The notes under the pieces were generated by a model. The model was given only the letters and a program-made list of their open reading frames with translations, was not told the origin of the DNA and made no database searches. Positions 16,952 to 26,800 of a DNA stretch of 64,000 nucleotides are shown piece by piece (the first letter of the stretch is position 1; each line of letters starts with the position of its first letter). The position numbers and the translations under genes are program-made. The stretch spans positions 2,480,001 to 2,544,000 of the forward strand of contig CAWIKR010000002.1 of the NCBI GenBank assembly GCA_963836775.1. The letters run 5' to 3'. Source of the DNA: DASQPR01 sp963836775 (GTDB lineage: Bacteria > Actinomycetota > Actinomycetes > Mycobacteriales > Micromonosporaceae).

Positions 16952-17457
16952 CACCGGCCCGGCGGCAAGCCGCGAAAGGATCGTCACGCACGGGAGCGAC
17001 CGCCACAGCCAACGTCGGGTCCAGGTCCAGGGTCGACGATGGCGACCGCGGCTCGGCCGCGCTGGAAGCCGCCATCATCGCACCGGCCCTGTTGCTCCTG
17101 CTGTGTCTGGCGATCGGCGCGATGCGGGTCGGTGTGGCACAGCAGTCGGTCGACGCAGCGGCTCATGATGCCGTGCGCGCGGCGTCGATCGCTCGAAGTC
17201 AGCCGACCGCGACCGCGGCTGCGCGTACGGCGGCTGCACAAAGCCTGGCGCACCAGGGCATCACCTGTCAGAACCGGACGGCGCTGCACCTCGATGCGAC
17301 CCAGTTCGGCCGCACCGTCGGCCAACCGGCCGTGGTCCGAGTGACCATCACGTGCGTTGTCAGCCTGTCCGACGTCGCGGTTCCGGGCACTCCCGGCTCG
17401 GTGACGTTGCGGGCGTCCTATGTCAGCCCGATCGACCAGTACCGGAGCCGCGGATGA
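16948..17457 (+). CDS. TadE/TadF-like pseudopilin
   Basis: 169 residues. A 35-residue basic N-terminus leads to DRGSAALEAAIIAPALLLLLCLAI, a second TadE-type prepilin motif and anchor. The exported domain contains a Cys pair (ITCQNRT, VTITCVVS) that could form a disulfide. ATG 16948 overlaps the tadE stop; longer upstream versions are shadows. Confidence 0.85.
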   Translation: MTPARRQAAKGSSRTGATATANVGSRSRVDDGDRGSAALEAAIIAPALLLLLCLAIGAMRVGVAQQSVDAAAHDAVRAASIARSQPTATAAARTAAAQSLAHQGITCQNRTALHLDATQFGRTVGQPAVVRVTITCVVSLSDVAVPGTPGSVTLRASYVSPIDQYRSRG

Positions 17458-17909
17458 GCTGGATTGCCATGCATGGTGGTCGCATGATCCGGATCGGCCG
17501 GATGCGAGGCGGCGATGCCGACCGTGGCGCCGTCGCACCGTTGGTCGCGGTGGTCGCGATGGCGCTCTTCGTCATGGTCGGTCTGGCCGTTGACGGCGGT
17601 GGCCGAATGCGTGCCATCGAGCGAGCCGATGACCTGGCCGCGGAGGCTGCCCGGACCGGAGGTCAGGCATTGAACCTGCCGGATGCCGTTCGCGGCCGGC
17701 GCGACGTCATCGATCCCGCGCAGGCTCGGGCGGCGGCGCTGGCATACCTGGACGACGCCGGAGCTTCCGGAACGGCCGTGGTCAGCCCGGATGGCAAAAC
17801 CATCACGGTCACCACGCGCATCACCTACAAGCCGGTCCTTCTCAGCCTGATCGGGCTGGGACCGCGAGTCGAGACCGGCCACGCCACGGCGACGCTGATC
17901 ACCCGCTAG
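17454..17909 (+). CDS. TadG-like minor pilin / pilus assembly protein
   Basis: 151 residues. DADRGAVAPLVAVVAMALFVMVGLAVDGG combines a third pseudopilin-like leader with a single helix, then an extracytoplasmic domain (RADDLAAEAARTGGQALNL, VSPDGKTITVTTRITY) as in TadG-type proteins of actinobacteria. ATG overlaps the previous stop. It lacks the Glu+5 of true pilins. Confidence 0.82.
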   Translation: MSWIAMHGGRMIRIGRMRGGDADRGAVAPLVAVVAMALFVMVGLAVDGGGRMRAIERADDLAAEAARTGGQALNLPDAVRGRRDVIDPAQARAAALAYLDDAGASGTAVVSPDGKTITVTTRITYKPVLLSLIGLGPRVETGHATATLITR

Positions 17910-17923
17910 GACGGAGGCGAATC

Positions 17924-20170
17924 ATGGTCCGCACCACCCCGCGACGGCCGACCCGGATCGGGCGGCTTGCCGCCGGTCTGATCGCAACCGTCGTGACAAC
18001 GGCCGCGCTGGTCGGCACCCCGGTGGTCTTGAGCCTGCTGGCCCGCCCACTCGTCCCGGCGTACCTGCCAAGACTGTCGGCGGTCGGCGCGGCCTTGACC
18101 CATCCGGATTCGACCGGACGGGTCTTCGCCGGCGCGCTGCTGCTGCTCGGCTTCCTCGCGTGGCTGACGTTCGCCATCTCGGTGCTTCTCGAACTCGCCG
18201 CACGCGTGGCCAATCGGCGCACCTGGCAACTGCCTGGGCTGGGGGTGCAACAGCGGTGGGCGGCGACCCTGATCACCTCGATCGCGCTGACCTTCGCCTC
18301 ACCAGCGGCCGCGTCGTTGGCCGGGCCGCTGGCGCCCGCCACGGTGTCGACGATGGCCGGCCCGGTGGCACTGGCATCGGCGACGCCGGCTGCGACGCGG
18401 CCGGGTCCGGGGCCGGCCGCACCGCTCGGAAACGCGACTGCCGACCGCGGCAACGGCGTCGTGGTCTACACCGTCAGCCGTGGCGACTATCTGGGAGCGA
18501 TCGCCGAACGATTCGAGGGCGATTTCGACGCCTATCGCGAGCTGGCGGTGCAGAACCACATCCGGCATCCGGGGCTGATCCACATCGGCGATCGCATCGA
18601 GCTTCCGGGGGATGTGCAGGATCGGGGCGTACGCACCCATGCCACCGGCCGCGCCGAAGGACTGGACGCGGCGAAGCCTCAGCAACAACCGGAGTCCCAC
18701 CCGCCAACGCCCGCGAAGCCTTCGGCGGCGCCGACCACGGCCGCGCCGGCCACGACACAGGGAGCCACCGCACATCCGGCCATCGCACATCCGACTCCGA
18801 GACATCCGGCTCCGACACATCCGGCTCCGACACATCCGGCTACGGCACGTTCGGCCACCGCGCCTCAGGCCACGTCTACACCGGCCGTTTCGGAGCCGCC
18901 GCACAGCGGTGCGCCGGCCGAACACCAACCACCCGCGCCCCAATCCGGAGATCGCGGCGGTCTCGCGGGCGCGCTGGTGCGCACCATCGACGCTGTCGCC
19001 GTCGCCGGAACGCTGGCCGGCTTGATCGCTGCCGGTGCAGCCGCCGTCCGGCACCGCGAGGCGCTGCAGCGTCGCTGGGTGCGGCACCCGGCAGCGACCG
19101 TGTCCGCGCCACCGCCGCCACTTCCCGCCCGACCGGCGCAGCGACTGATGGATCCGCCACGCCGTGGCGACCTTCTGCGTCTCGACGCCGCACTGCGCGT
19201 GCTCGCCGATGAGATCGGAGACTGGCCGGTCGAACAACTGCCCCAGATCATGGGTGCTTACCTCGACCACGGCGACGTGACACTGATGCTGGCCACCGAG
19301 ACGGTCGCGCCGCCGGCCCCGTTCGTCACCTTGGACAGCGGCTGGTGGAGCCTTCCGATGGACGCGATCTTGCCCGGCATGCCACCGGCACTGGCACCGC
19401 TACCCAGTCTGTGCACGGTCGGCGGCCGGGCCGAGCAGCACGTCCTGCTCGATCTGGAATACCTTCGGGTGCTCGGCATCGGCGGTGACCCGACCGAGTC
19501 CATGAACCTGATCCGCTATCTCGTCGCCGATGCCTGCCACAACGTCTGGTCTGACGATCTCCGCGTCTGCGTTGCCGGGTTCGCGACCGCCGAAGCCGAG
19601 CACCTTCGAATAATGGATGAGCAGCGAATCCGCGTGGTGCCATCGATTCCGGACGCGATCGACCGGTTCAGCCGACGTTTCGATCTCGGCATCGACACCT
19701 GGGCCCGGCCGGACGCGGCGCCGCCGAACGACATCCTGTTCGTCGCCGACCCGACCGACGACGATCTCAACCTGATCGCGGACTTCGAGCAGGTGCTGCA
19801 GGACGCACCCGGTGTCGGGCTGTCGGTGGTCGTCAGGGGCGCGCGTCCGGACCAACTGCGCTACTACGGCCAGGTCAGTCCGGCCGGCACGTTGTCGCTC
19901 GATTGGCTCGGCTCGAAGACACCGGCGGCGTCGCTGCCGGCGGCGCTGATGACCGAGGTGAATGTGCAGCTGGACAATCATCGCAACAGCGGTGACAAGT
20001 GCCCGTTGAACGTCTCCAGGGCCGCGTCGCTGGCACTGCGGCGAGCTACCGCGGGTCAACCGGCGCGTCTGGCCGGACAGCATCGCCGTCCCAAGGGCGT
20101 GCCGGCGCAGTCCTGGTCGCATGGTGTGGACCTGATGCGGGCACGCCATGCTCGCCCGGCCACTGCGTGA
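17924..20170 (+). CDS. LysM-domain multi-pass membrane protein closing the Tad operon
   Basis: 748 residues. Hydrophobic segments lie near 15-40, 68-92, 110-140 and 355-375. A LysM domain at about 180-229 (VVYTVSRGDYLGAIAERF ... GDRIELP) binds peptidoglycan or related glycans. A Pro/Ala/Thr linker with HPAPT repeats follows. A large cytoplasmic C-terminal domain (LCTVGGRAEQHVLLDLEYLRVLGI) is shared with LysM proteins beside actinobacterial pilus loci. Many relatives carry a BTAD domain at the end; none is visible here. GGACGGAGG precedes ATG 17924. A role in anchoring or sensing the pilus is inferred. Confidence 0.82.
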   Translation: MVRTTPRRPTRIGRLAAGLIATVVTTAALVGTPVVLSLLARPLVPAYLPRLSAVGAALTHPDSTGRVFAGALLLLGFLAWLTFAISVLLELAARVANRRTWQLPGLGVQQRWAATLITSIALTFASPAAASLAGPLAPATVSTMAGPVALASATPAATRPGPGPAAPLGNATADRGNGVVVYTVSRGDYLGAIAERFEGDFDAYRELAVQNHIRHPGLIHIGDRIELPGDVQDRGVRTHATGRAEGLDAAKPQQQPESHPPTPAKPSAAPTTAAPATTQGATAHPAIAHPTPRHPAPTHPAPTHPATARSATAPQATSTPAVSEPPHSGAPAEHQPPAPQSGDRGGLAGALVRTIDAVAVAGTLAGLIAAGAAAVRHREALQRRWVRHPAATVSAPPPPLPARPAQRLMDPPRRGDLLRLDAALRVLADEIGDWPVEQLPQIMGAYLDHGDVTLMLATETVAPPAPFVTLDSGWWSLPMDAILPGMPPALAPLPSLCTVGGRAEQHVLLDLEYLRVLGIGGDPTESMNLIRYLVADACHNVWSDDLRVCVAGFATAEAEHLRIMDEQRIRVVPSIPDAIDRFSRRFDLGIDTWARPDAAPPNDILFVADPTDDDLNLIADFEQVLQDAPGVGLSVVVRGARPDQLRYYGQVSPAGTLSLDWLGSKTPAASLPAALMTEVNVQLDNHRNSGDKCPLNVSRAASLALRRATAGQPARLAGQHRRPKGVPAQSWSHGVDLMRARHARPATA
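18770..18844 (+). repeat. 15-bp in-frame tandem repeat (HPAPT linker)
   Basis: Five consecutive 15-bp units related to ACACATCCGGCTCCG encode (A/R/T)HPAP-type pentapeptides in the linker of the LysM protein. Confidence 0.85.
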
Positions 20171-20533
20171 CCGGCCCTCGGCGAGCGCGAGACCGACCGG
20201 GCCGGATGCGTACACCCGCTTGATGCGCACGCGGGTCGGCGAGCGAGCCCCCCGCGAACAGCAGCCCGGCGAAGATCGCCGACGATTCGTGCAATCAGGA
20301 CGCTGTGGTCGAAAGTCCCCGTCGATCAGTCGCGGCGTGACGGTAGCGGCGAGCACCGTGCGGCCTGGGACCGGCGGTCCAACCAGATCCGCTCCACCGA
20401 TCCGTCATCGGGCCTGGCAAACGCGTCGCCGAGCGGTCCTCGACCCGGATTCCGGCACCCATTGCCGGGCCGCCGTGCTGGACTTGTGGAGCGCGTCACG
20501 TTTGATCCGACCAGCGAAGGGAACCCAATCGGT
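20171..20533. other. 363-bp intergenic region without a recognisable gene
   Basis: Frames in both directions are open but Arg/Pro-rich with no family motif. No terminator with a T tract and no clear promoter were seen. It separates the Tad operon from the DUF4235 gene. Confidence 0.4.
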
Positions 20534-20803
20534 ATGCCGGCGATGCAACGGATCCTTTATAAACCCGTAGGGCTGGTGCTCGGCGCCGCGGCCAGCGCGG
20601 TCGCGGGTGCGGCATTCAAGCAGATCTGGCGGCGCACCACCGGTGAAGAGCGGGCGCCGAAGCCGTTGGACGAGGACTACAGCTGGGTGGAGATCGTCGC
20701 GGCGGCGGTCATTCAGGGTGCGATTTTTGCGGGCGTGAAGGCCGCGGTCGACCGGGCCGGCGCCACCAGCGTCCGTCGCCTGACCGGTTACTGGCCCGGC
20801 TGA
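20534..20803 (+). CDS. DUF4235 family small membrane protein
   Basis: 89 residues. MQRILYKPVGLVLGAAASAVAGAAFKQIWRR and EIVAAAVIQGAIFAGVKAAVDRAGA are the two conserved hydrophobic halves of DUF4235, a common actinobacterial small membrane protein of unknown function. GAAGGGA lies about 13 nt before ATG 20534; ATG 20543 is an alternative. Confidence 0.85.
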   Translation: MPAMQRILYKPVGLVLGAAASAVAGAAFKQIWRRTTGEERAPKPLDEDYSWVEIVAAAVIQGAIFAGVKAAVDRAGATSVRRLTGYWPG

Positions 20804-20868
20804 ACGACATTCGCGATGGTGTTTACCTGGGAAAACGTCGGGTAACAACGGAACCAGGGAGGTGGCCG

Positions 20869-21005
20869 ATGCCGCAGCAAGCCTGGACCAACAAGCGTGA
20901 ACGACCGTGTGAGCACATCACTCCGCCGAGGCTCGGCGGCGCGGCATCAAGGGCCGCTCGTCGATGACCAAAGCGCAGCTTGAGCGCGCAGTCGGCGATC
21001 ACTGA
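20869..21005 (+). pseudogene. Decayed small 'plasmid stabilization' (DUF7218-like) gene
   Basis: The start is intact: GGGAGG followed by ATG 20869 and MPQQAWTNKRERPCEHI, the conserved N-terminus of a small actinobacterial protein often annotated plasmid stabilization protein. Frame 1 stops after 32 codons. In another frame the conserved C-terminus GIKGRSSMTKAQLERAVGDH (20940-21005) is intact. The middle of the family (roughly 50 residues) is missing, so an internal deletion plus frameshift is inferred. Recognition rests on memory of the family. Confidence 0.65.
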
Positions 21006-21072
21006 CAGAACCAGCAACAGCACAGACCTTCCTGCGGGGAGATGGGGGAACGCGCTCACGAGCGCGTGCGGA

Positions 21073-21104
21073 GAGCGGCCCGTCAGGCGGACGGGTCGCT
21101 CTTT
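21073..21104 (+). terminator. Rho-independent-like hairpin after the decayed gene
   Basis: GAGCGGCCCGTC (21073-21084) pairs with GACGGGTCGCTC (21090-21101) at 11 of 12 positions, followed by TTT. A second small hairpin (ACGCGCT/AGCGCGT, 21050-21067) precedes it. It lies between the plus-strand remnant and the 3' end of the minus-strand sigma factor gene. Confidence 0.5.
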
Positions 21105-21132
21105 GCTGTCCGGGCCCGGTTCCGGCGCGCCG

Positions 21133-22368
21133 TCAGCGCCGGCATTCGGCGAGGCGACGCCGCAGATAGGCGCGCTCGCCGTCGTTGCCGGCGAGCGACA
21201 ACGCCCGGCGGTACGCGGACTCCGCCGCCTCGAACTGCCCGAGGCGCCGCAGCATGTCGGCCTGGGCAGCGGGAACCAGTGGATGGTCGAGCTCGCTGAG
21301 CAACGGCAGCGCCGACTCCGGCCCGTCGCGCATGCCGATGGCGATCGCCCGGTTCAGGCGTACGGTCGTTGACGGCAGGATGATCAGCAGCTCGTCGTAG
21401 AGCGCGACGATGGAACCCCAGTCGGTAGCCGCGCTCGCTGGTGAGGCCGCATGGGCACCGGCGATCAGAGCCTGGATCTGATATGGCCCGACGCGCCCGC
21501 GGTTGACCGCACGGCGGACCGCGGCCAGCCCGGCGTCGATCCGATCCCGGTCCCACAGCGACCGGTCCTGATCCTCGAGCGGGATCAGCTCGCCGGATCC
21601 GGTCGCTCGTGCCGCGATCCGCGAATCGAGCAGCTCCAGCAGCGCGTAGAGACCGAGCGCTTCCGGCTCGTCCGGCATCAGTTCGGTGGTTATCCGCGCC
21701 AGCGTGACAGCGTGCGTGCACAGCTCTGGCCGGGTCAGGTCGGGTCCTGCGGTGGCCGCGTACCCCTCGTTGAAGAGCAGATAAATGACGGCGAGGACCG
21801 CCGCCGTGCGTTCCGGCAACTGGTGCGCGGGTGGCACCCGATACGGGATGCCGGCGATCGCGATCTTCTGCTTGGTTCGGACCAGCCGCTTGGCCATCGC
21901 GGATTCACTGGTGAGGAAGGCACGGGCCAGCTCCGGGACCGAGCGGCCGCACAGCGTACGCAGTGCCAGAGCCACCTGTGACTCCAGACTGAGGGCCGGA
22001 TGGCAGCAGGTGAACAGCAACCGGAGCCGATCGTCGACGATCCCGCTAGGGTCCGGCCCCGGCGGTTCCGGGATCGGCTCGGCGGCGAGCCGGGCCAGCT
22101 TTGCGATGCCGGTGCGATCCCGGCGCAGGCGGTCGACCGCGGAGTTGCGTGCGGACGTGGTCAGCCAGGCTCGGGGATAGTCCGGCACGCCATCGCGGCG
22201 CCACGCCGAGACCGCCCGGGCAAACGCGTCCTGGGTCGAGTCCTCGGCCAGGTCCCAGTCCCCGGTGACCCGCACGAGGGTGGCGACGATGCGGCTCCAG
22301 CTGTCCTGGAACGTGGCCGCGATCGCCGCGTCGACATCCGGGTCCGCGGCCCCGGCCGGGCCGGTCAT
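21133..22368 (-). CDS. ECF42-type RNA polymerase sigma factor
   Basis: 411 residues. Sigma region 2 (VTGDWDLAEDSTQDAFARAVSAW) and region 4 (VALALRTLCGRSVPELARAF) are followed by the long C-terminal helical DUF6596/TPR-like extension that defines ECF42 (YLLFNEGYAAT, IALYDELL). ATG 22368 overlaps the stop of the DGPF/YCII gene, the standard ECF42 partner, so both are one transcript. ECF42 has no classical anti-sigma factor; the extension and the DGPF protein are thought to control it. A longer N-terminal frame is a shadow. Confidence 0.92.
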   Translation of the reverse strand: MTGPAGAADPDVDAAIAATFQDSWSRIVATLVRVTGDWDLAEDSTQDAFARAVSAWRRDGVPDYPRAWLTTSARNSAVDRLRRDRTGIAKLARLAAEPIPEPPGPDPSGIVDDRLRLLFTCCHPALSLESQVALALRTLCGRSVPELARAFLTSESAMAKRLVRTKQKIAIAGIPYRVPPAHQLPERTAAVLAVIYLLFNEGYAATAGPDLTRPELCTHAVTLARITTELMPDEPEALGLYALLELLDSRIAARATGSGELIPLEDQDRSLWDRDRIDAGLAAVRRAVNRGRVGPYQIQALIAGAHAASPASAATDWGSIVALYDELLIILPSTTVRLNRAIAIGMRDGPESALPLLSELDHPLVPAAQADMLRRLGQFEAAESAYRRALSLAGNDGERAYLRRRLAECRR

Positions 22369-22703
22369 GGCTCCCGAACCGGCCGGATCTCGCAGTGTCC
22401 GACCGAGGTTGCCGGATGCCGGGACGCGATCTCGATCGCCTCGTCCAGGTCGGCGCACTCGATCAGCGCGAGACCGCCGACCTGTTCCCGGCCTTCCATG
22501 AACGGGCCGTCGGTGAGCAGCACCTCACCGCCGCGTACGCGGACGGTGGTGGCGGTCTGGCTGGGGTGCAGTCCGGCGTGCAGGCGCAGCGCGCCGCGCT
22601 CGGCCAGGTCGGCCATCCAGTCCTCGAATGACGGGATGTCAGCGCGCGCCATCTCGCGCTGAGCGGTCTCCTCATCGGCGCCGATCATCAGCAAGTACTT
22701 CAT
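22365..22703 (-). CDS. DGPF / YCII-related protein partner of ECF42
   Basis: 112 residues of the YCII fold: MKYLLMIGADEE at the start, the hallmark TDGPF in LLTDGPFMEGREQVGG, then ALIECADLDEAIEIASRHP. AAGGA lies upstream of ATG 22703. The stop overlaps the sigma factor start. DGPF proteins accompany ECF42/ECF41 sigma factors; their molecular role is not established. Confidence 0.92.
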   Translation of the reverse strand: MKYLLMIGADEETAQREMARADIPSFEDWMADLAERGALRLHAGLHPSQTATTVRVRGGEVLLTDGPFMEGREQVGGLALIECADLDEAIEIASRHPATSVGHCEIRPVREP

Positions 22704-22853
22704 CGGTGCGTCCTTTCCGTCTCGGTCCCGCCGGTTGTGCTGGTATGACGAACGAAGCCGGCCGACGAGGACATTTTCTCCGGTGCTGTCCTCACCGCCG
22801 CCACCCGTTCGTCTCACAAGGGTCAGAACCGACTCGAGGATGGAGATTTTGCG

Positions 22854-23798
22854 ATGGACATGGTCACTTCCGCGGACGGCACCAAGATCGCATATCAGAA
22901 GGCCGGCTCCGGGCCGCCGTTGATCTTTGTCGTGGGCGCATTCAACGATCATCACCGGTGTGCCGATCTGGCCGAGGCGCTGTCCGATCAGTTCACGGTG
23001 GTCACCTACGACCGACGGGCCCGCGGTGAGAGTGGCGACACCCGGCCGTACGCCGTCGATCGCGAGGTCGACGATCTGGTGGCGGTGATCGAGGTGACCG
23101 GCGGTCCGGCGGCGGTGTTCGGATACTCGTCGGGCGCGCTCCTGGCCTTGCACGCCGCGGCGTCCGGAGCCCCGATCGACGAGCTGGTGCTCTTCGAGCC
23201 ATCGCCGGCGCCGCCGGTCGGGTCCGATATGGCGGCTCGGCTGCAGGCCCTGATCGATGCCGGCCGCCCAGGCGATGCGGTGGCACTGTTCCAGACCGAG
23301 GCGATCGGCATGCCGGCCGAGGTAGTGGCCGGCATCCGGCAGTCGCCGATGTTCGCCGGGCTGGAGGCGATCGCGCAGAGTGTGGTCTACGACGTCATGA
23401 TCACCGAGCAGCTGGCCCGACCGACGCCATCGATGACGGCCGTCGAGATCCCGACGCTGGTGCTGAGCGGTGCCGACACGTGGCCCCAGCTGGTCGCTTC
23501 CGCCCGCGCGATCGCCGATGCGGTGGAGGTCGCCACGCATGAGGTCGTACCCGGCGGGGCACAGCACGACATTCCGACCGAGACGACGGCGCGGATCGTG
23601 CGTACCGCGTCTGTCTTGATCTTGCGTGGGGCCGGCGCGCACGCCGATGCGAAGCTCGGCCGCCGACGGCGCGCCGTCCCGATGGCGCCTGCGTTAAAAG
23701 ATCTTGTTCCGACTCGCCCGGCTCTGGGGGAAAACGCCGATTGCGCCGGAAAAGTGGCCGCGTGGCGGCCGCCGGGGACCGTCGGAGGTAGGCACTAG
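22854..23798 (+). CDS. Alpha/beta hydrolase
   Basis: 314 residues. VTSADGTKIAYQKAGSGPPLIFVVGAF opens the fold. The nucleophile elbow is GYSSG (Ser92), an acidic residue is in LVLSGADTW and the catalytic His in GGAQHDIP (about 238). It is divergent from the ECF42 pair with 150 bp between, a place where ECF targets often lie. Residues after about 262 (RGAGAHADAKLGRRRRAV...) do not look like the family, so the gene may have lost its usual stop or been extended. The substrate is unknown. Confidence 0.85.
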   Translation: MDMVTSADGTKIAYQKAGSGPPLIFVVGAFNDHHRCADLAEALSDQFTVVTYDRRARGESGDTRPYAVDREVDDLVAVIEVTGGPAAVFGYSSGALLALHAAASGAPIDELVLFEPSPAPPVGSDMAARLQALIDAGRPGDAVALFQTEAIGMPAEVVAGIRQSPMFAGLEAIAQSVVYDVMITEQLARPTPSMTAVEIPTLVLSGADTWPQLVASARAIADAVEVATHEVVPGGAQHDIPTETTARIVRTASVLILRGAGAHADAKLGRRRRAVPMAPALKDLVPTRPALGENADCAGKVAAWRPPGTVGGRH

Positions 23799-23845
23799 GC
23801 TGGAATCACCGCCACCGCTCAGATCAGAGAAAGGGCGTTGCCGCC

Positions 23846-26800
23846 GTGCCCGACAGCTTCGTTCACCTGCACGTTCACACCGAATTCTCGATGTTGGACG
23901 GTGCGGCGAAGAACTCGAAGCTGTTTGCCGAGGTGGAGCGGCAGGGGATGCCCGCGGTGGCGATGTCTGACCACGGCAACATGTTCGGTGCCTACGAGTT
24001 CTTCCAGACCGCCAAGAGCACCTCGGTCAAGCCGATCATCGGCATCGAGGCCTACGTCGCGCCCGAGTCCCGGTTCCACAAGCAGCAGGTCTTCTGGGCG
24101 CCGGGCGGCAAGCGCGAGGCGAACACCGACGGCGAGGGTGGCAAGGACGTCTCCGGCGGCGGCCGCTACACCCACATGACGATGTGGGCGAGGGACACCA
24201 CCGGCCTGCGCAACATGTTCAGGCTGTCGTCGCTGGCATCGTTCGAGGGCTATTACGGCAAGCCTCGGATGGACCGCGAGCTGATCTCCCAGCACGCCGA
24301 GGGGATCATCGCCACCACCGGGTGCCCCTCGGGTGAGGTGCAGACCCGGCTGCGCCTGGGACAGTGGGACGAGGCAGTCGCGGCGGCCTCGGCTTATCAG
24401 GACATCTTCGGCAAAGACAACTACTTCATCGAGCTGATGGAGCACGGGCTCGACATCGAGCGCGCGGTCCGTGCCGACCTGCTCAAGCTCGCCAAGCAGC
24501 TGGACATCCCGCTGCTCGCCACCAACGACTCGCATTACGTCACCGCTGATCAGGCCGACGCGCACGACAACCTGCTGTGCATCGGCACCGGTAAGAACAA
24601 GGACGAGCCGAATCGATTGCGGTTCCACGGCACCGACTACTACATCAAGTCGGCGCAGGACATGCGCGATCTGTTCCGGGAGTTGCCCGAGGCGTGTGAC
24701 AACACGCTGGTGATCGCCGAGCGGGTGGAGAGCTACGACGACGTCTTCACCTATGTCGACCGGATGCCGCAGTTCGACGTCCCGGAGGGCGAGGATCAGG
24801 AGTCCTGGCTGCGCAAGGAGGTCCTCAAGGGCCTGGTGATGCGCTATGGAGACCCGATCCCCGAGCACGTCATGGAGCGCTTCGAGACCGAGATGAAGGT
24901 CATCGGTCCGATGGGCTTCTCCAGCTACTTCCTCGTTGTCGCGGACATCTGCCGACACGCGCGTGAAAACAAGATCCCGGTCGGCCCGGGCCGGGGTTCG
25001 GCCACTGGATCGATCGTCGCTTTTGCGACCCGGATCACTGAGCTCGATCCGCTTGAACATGGTCTGCTGTTCGAGCGGTTCCTGAACCCGGAGCGAATCA
25101 ACCCGCCGGACGTCGATCTGGACTTCGACGACCGCCAGCGCGACCAGATGGTCCGCTATGTGACAGAAAAGTACGGGGCTGCGTACACGGCTCAGGTCAA
25201 CACCTTCGGCACCATCAAGGCGAAGGCCGCGGTCAAGGACTCCAGCCGGATCCTGGGTTACCCGTTCGCGATGGGCGACCGGATCACCAAGGCGATGCCG
25301 CCGGATGTCATGGGCAAGGGCGTCCCGCTCTACGCGCTCCACGACGACAAGCACCCGAGATATGCCGAAGGCGTCGAGATCCGCACCCTGATCGAGACCG
25401 ATCCGGACGTCAAGCGCATCTTTGAGACCGGCACGGGCATCGAGGGCCTGATCCGCGGCACCGGCGTGCACGCCGCCGCGGTCATCCTCTCTTCGGCCCC
25501 GTTGCTCGACCTGATCCCGCTGCACATGCGGGATAAAGACGGCACCATCATCACCGGCTTCGACTATCCATCCTGCGAGAACATGGGTCTCGTCAAGATG
25601 GACTTCCTGGGTCTGCGCAACCTGGGCGTGATCGACAACGCGATCGAAATCATCAAGGAAAACCGCGGCATCGAGCTGACCACCGAGAAGATCCCGCTCG
25701 ACGACGCGACCGCCTATGAGCTCCTTGCTCGAGGCGACACGCTCGGCGTCTTCCAGCTCGATGGTGGACCGATGCGGCAGCTGCTGCGCCTGATGGAGCC
25801 GACCCGATTCGAAGACATCGCGGCCGTGCTCGCGCTCTACCGACCGGGCCCGATGGCGGCCAATGCGCACACCAACTACGCGCACCGGAAGAACGGCCGC
25901 CAGGAGAACACGCCGATCCATCCGGAGCTCAAGGAGGCGCTGGAGCCGATCCTCGGCACCACCTATCACCTCCTGGTCTACCAGGAGCAGATCATGGCGA
26001 TCGCCCGGGAGCTGGCCGGATACACCCTGGGCGGCGCCGACCTGCTGCGCCGGGCGATGGGTAAGAAGAAGAAGGAGATCCTGGACAAGGAGTTCGACAA
26101 CTTCCGCGCCGGCATGCACGGCAACGGCTACAGCGATGGGTCGATCCAGGCGCTGTGGGACGTGATGCTGCCGTTCTCCGGCTACGCGTTCAACAAGTCG
26201 CACACCGCCGGCTACGGTCTCGTCTCCTACTGGACCGCCTATCTCAAAGCCAACTTCCCGGCCGAATACACCGCCGCGCTGCTGACGTCTGTCGGCGACG
26301 ACAAAGACAAGATGGGCGTCTATCTGGCCGATGCCAGGGCCAACGGGATCAAAGTGCTGCCGCCCGACGTGAACGCGTCGGTCGGCCAGTTCGCGGCCGT
26401 CGGCACGGACATCCGATTCGGCATGGCGGCGGTCCGCAATGTCGGCCAGAACGTGGTGGATGCGATCGTCCGCGCCCGCAAGGAGAAGGGCTCCTACACC
26501 GACTTCTATGACTTCCTCAAGAAGGTCGAGTCGGTGGTCTGCAACAAGCGCAGCATCGAATCTCTGATCAAGGCCGGCGCCTTCGACTCGCTCGATCACT
26601 CGCGCCGCGGCTTGTTCGCGGTGCATGCGGAGGCGGTCGAGGCCTACGTCGACGTCAAGCGCAACGAGGCGATCGGCCAGTTCGACCTGTTCGGCTCGAT
26701 GTTCGACGATGACGACTCGAGTTCGTCGGTGACGGTGACCCCGGCGATCCCGGCCGGTGAGTGGGACAAGAAGGACAAGCTCACGTTCGAGCGAGAAATG

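Noticed and set aside
20148..20570. 140-codon plus-strand frame after the LysM gene
   Set aside because: Arg/Pro-rich, overlaps the LysM 3' end and the DUF4235 start, no family motif.
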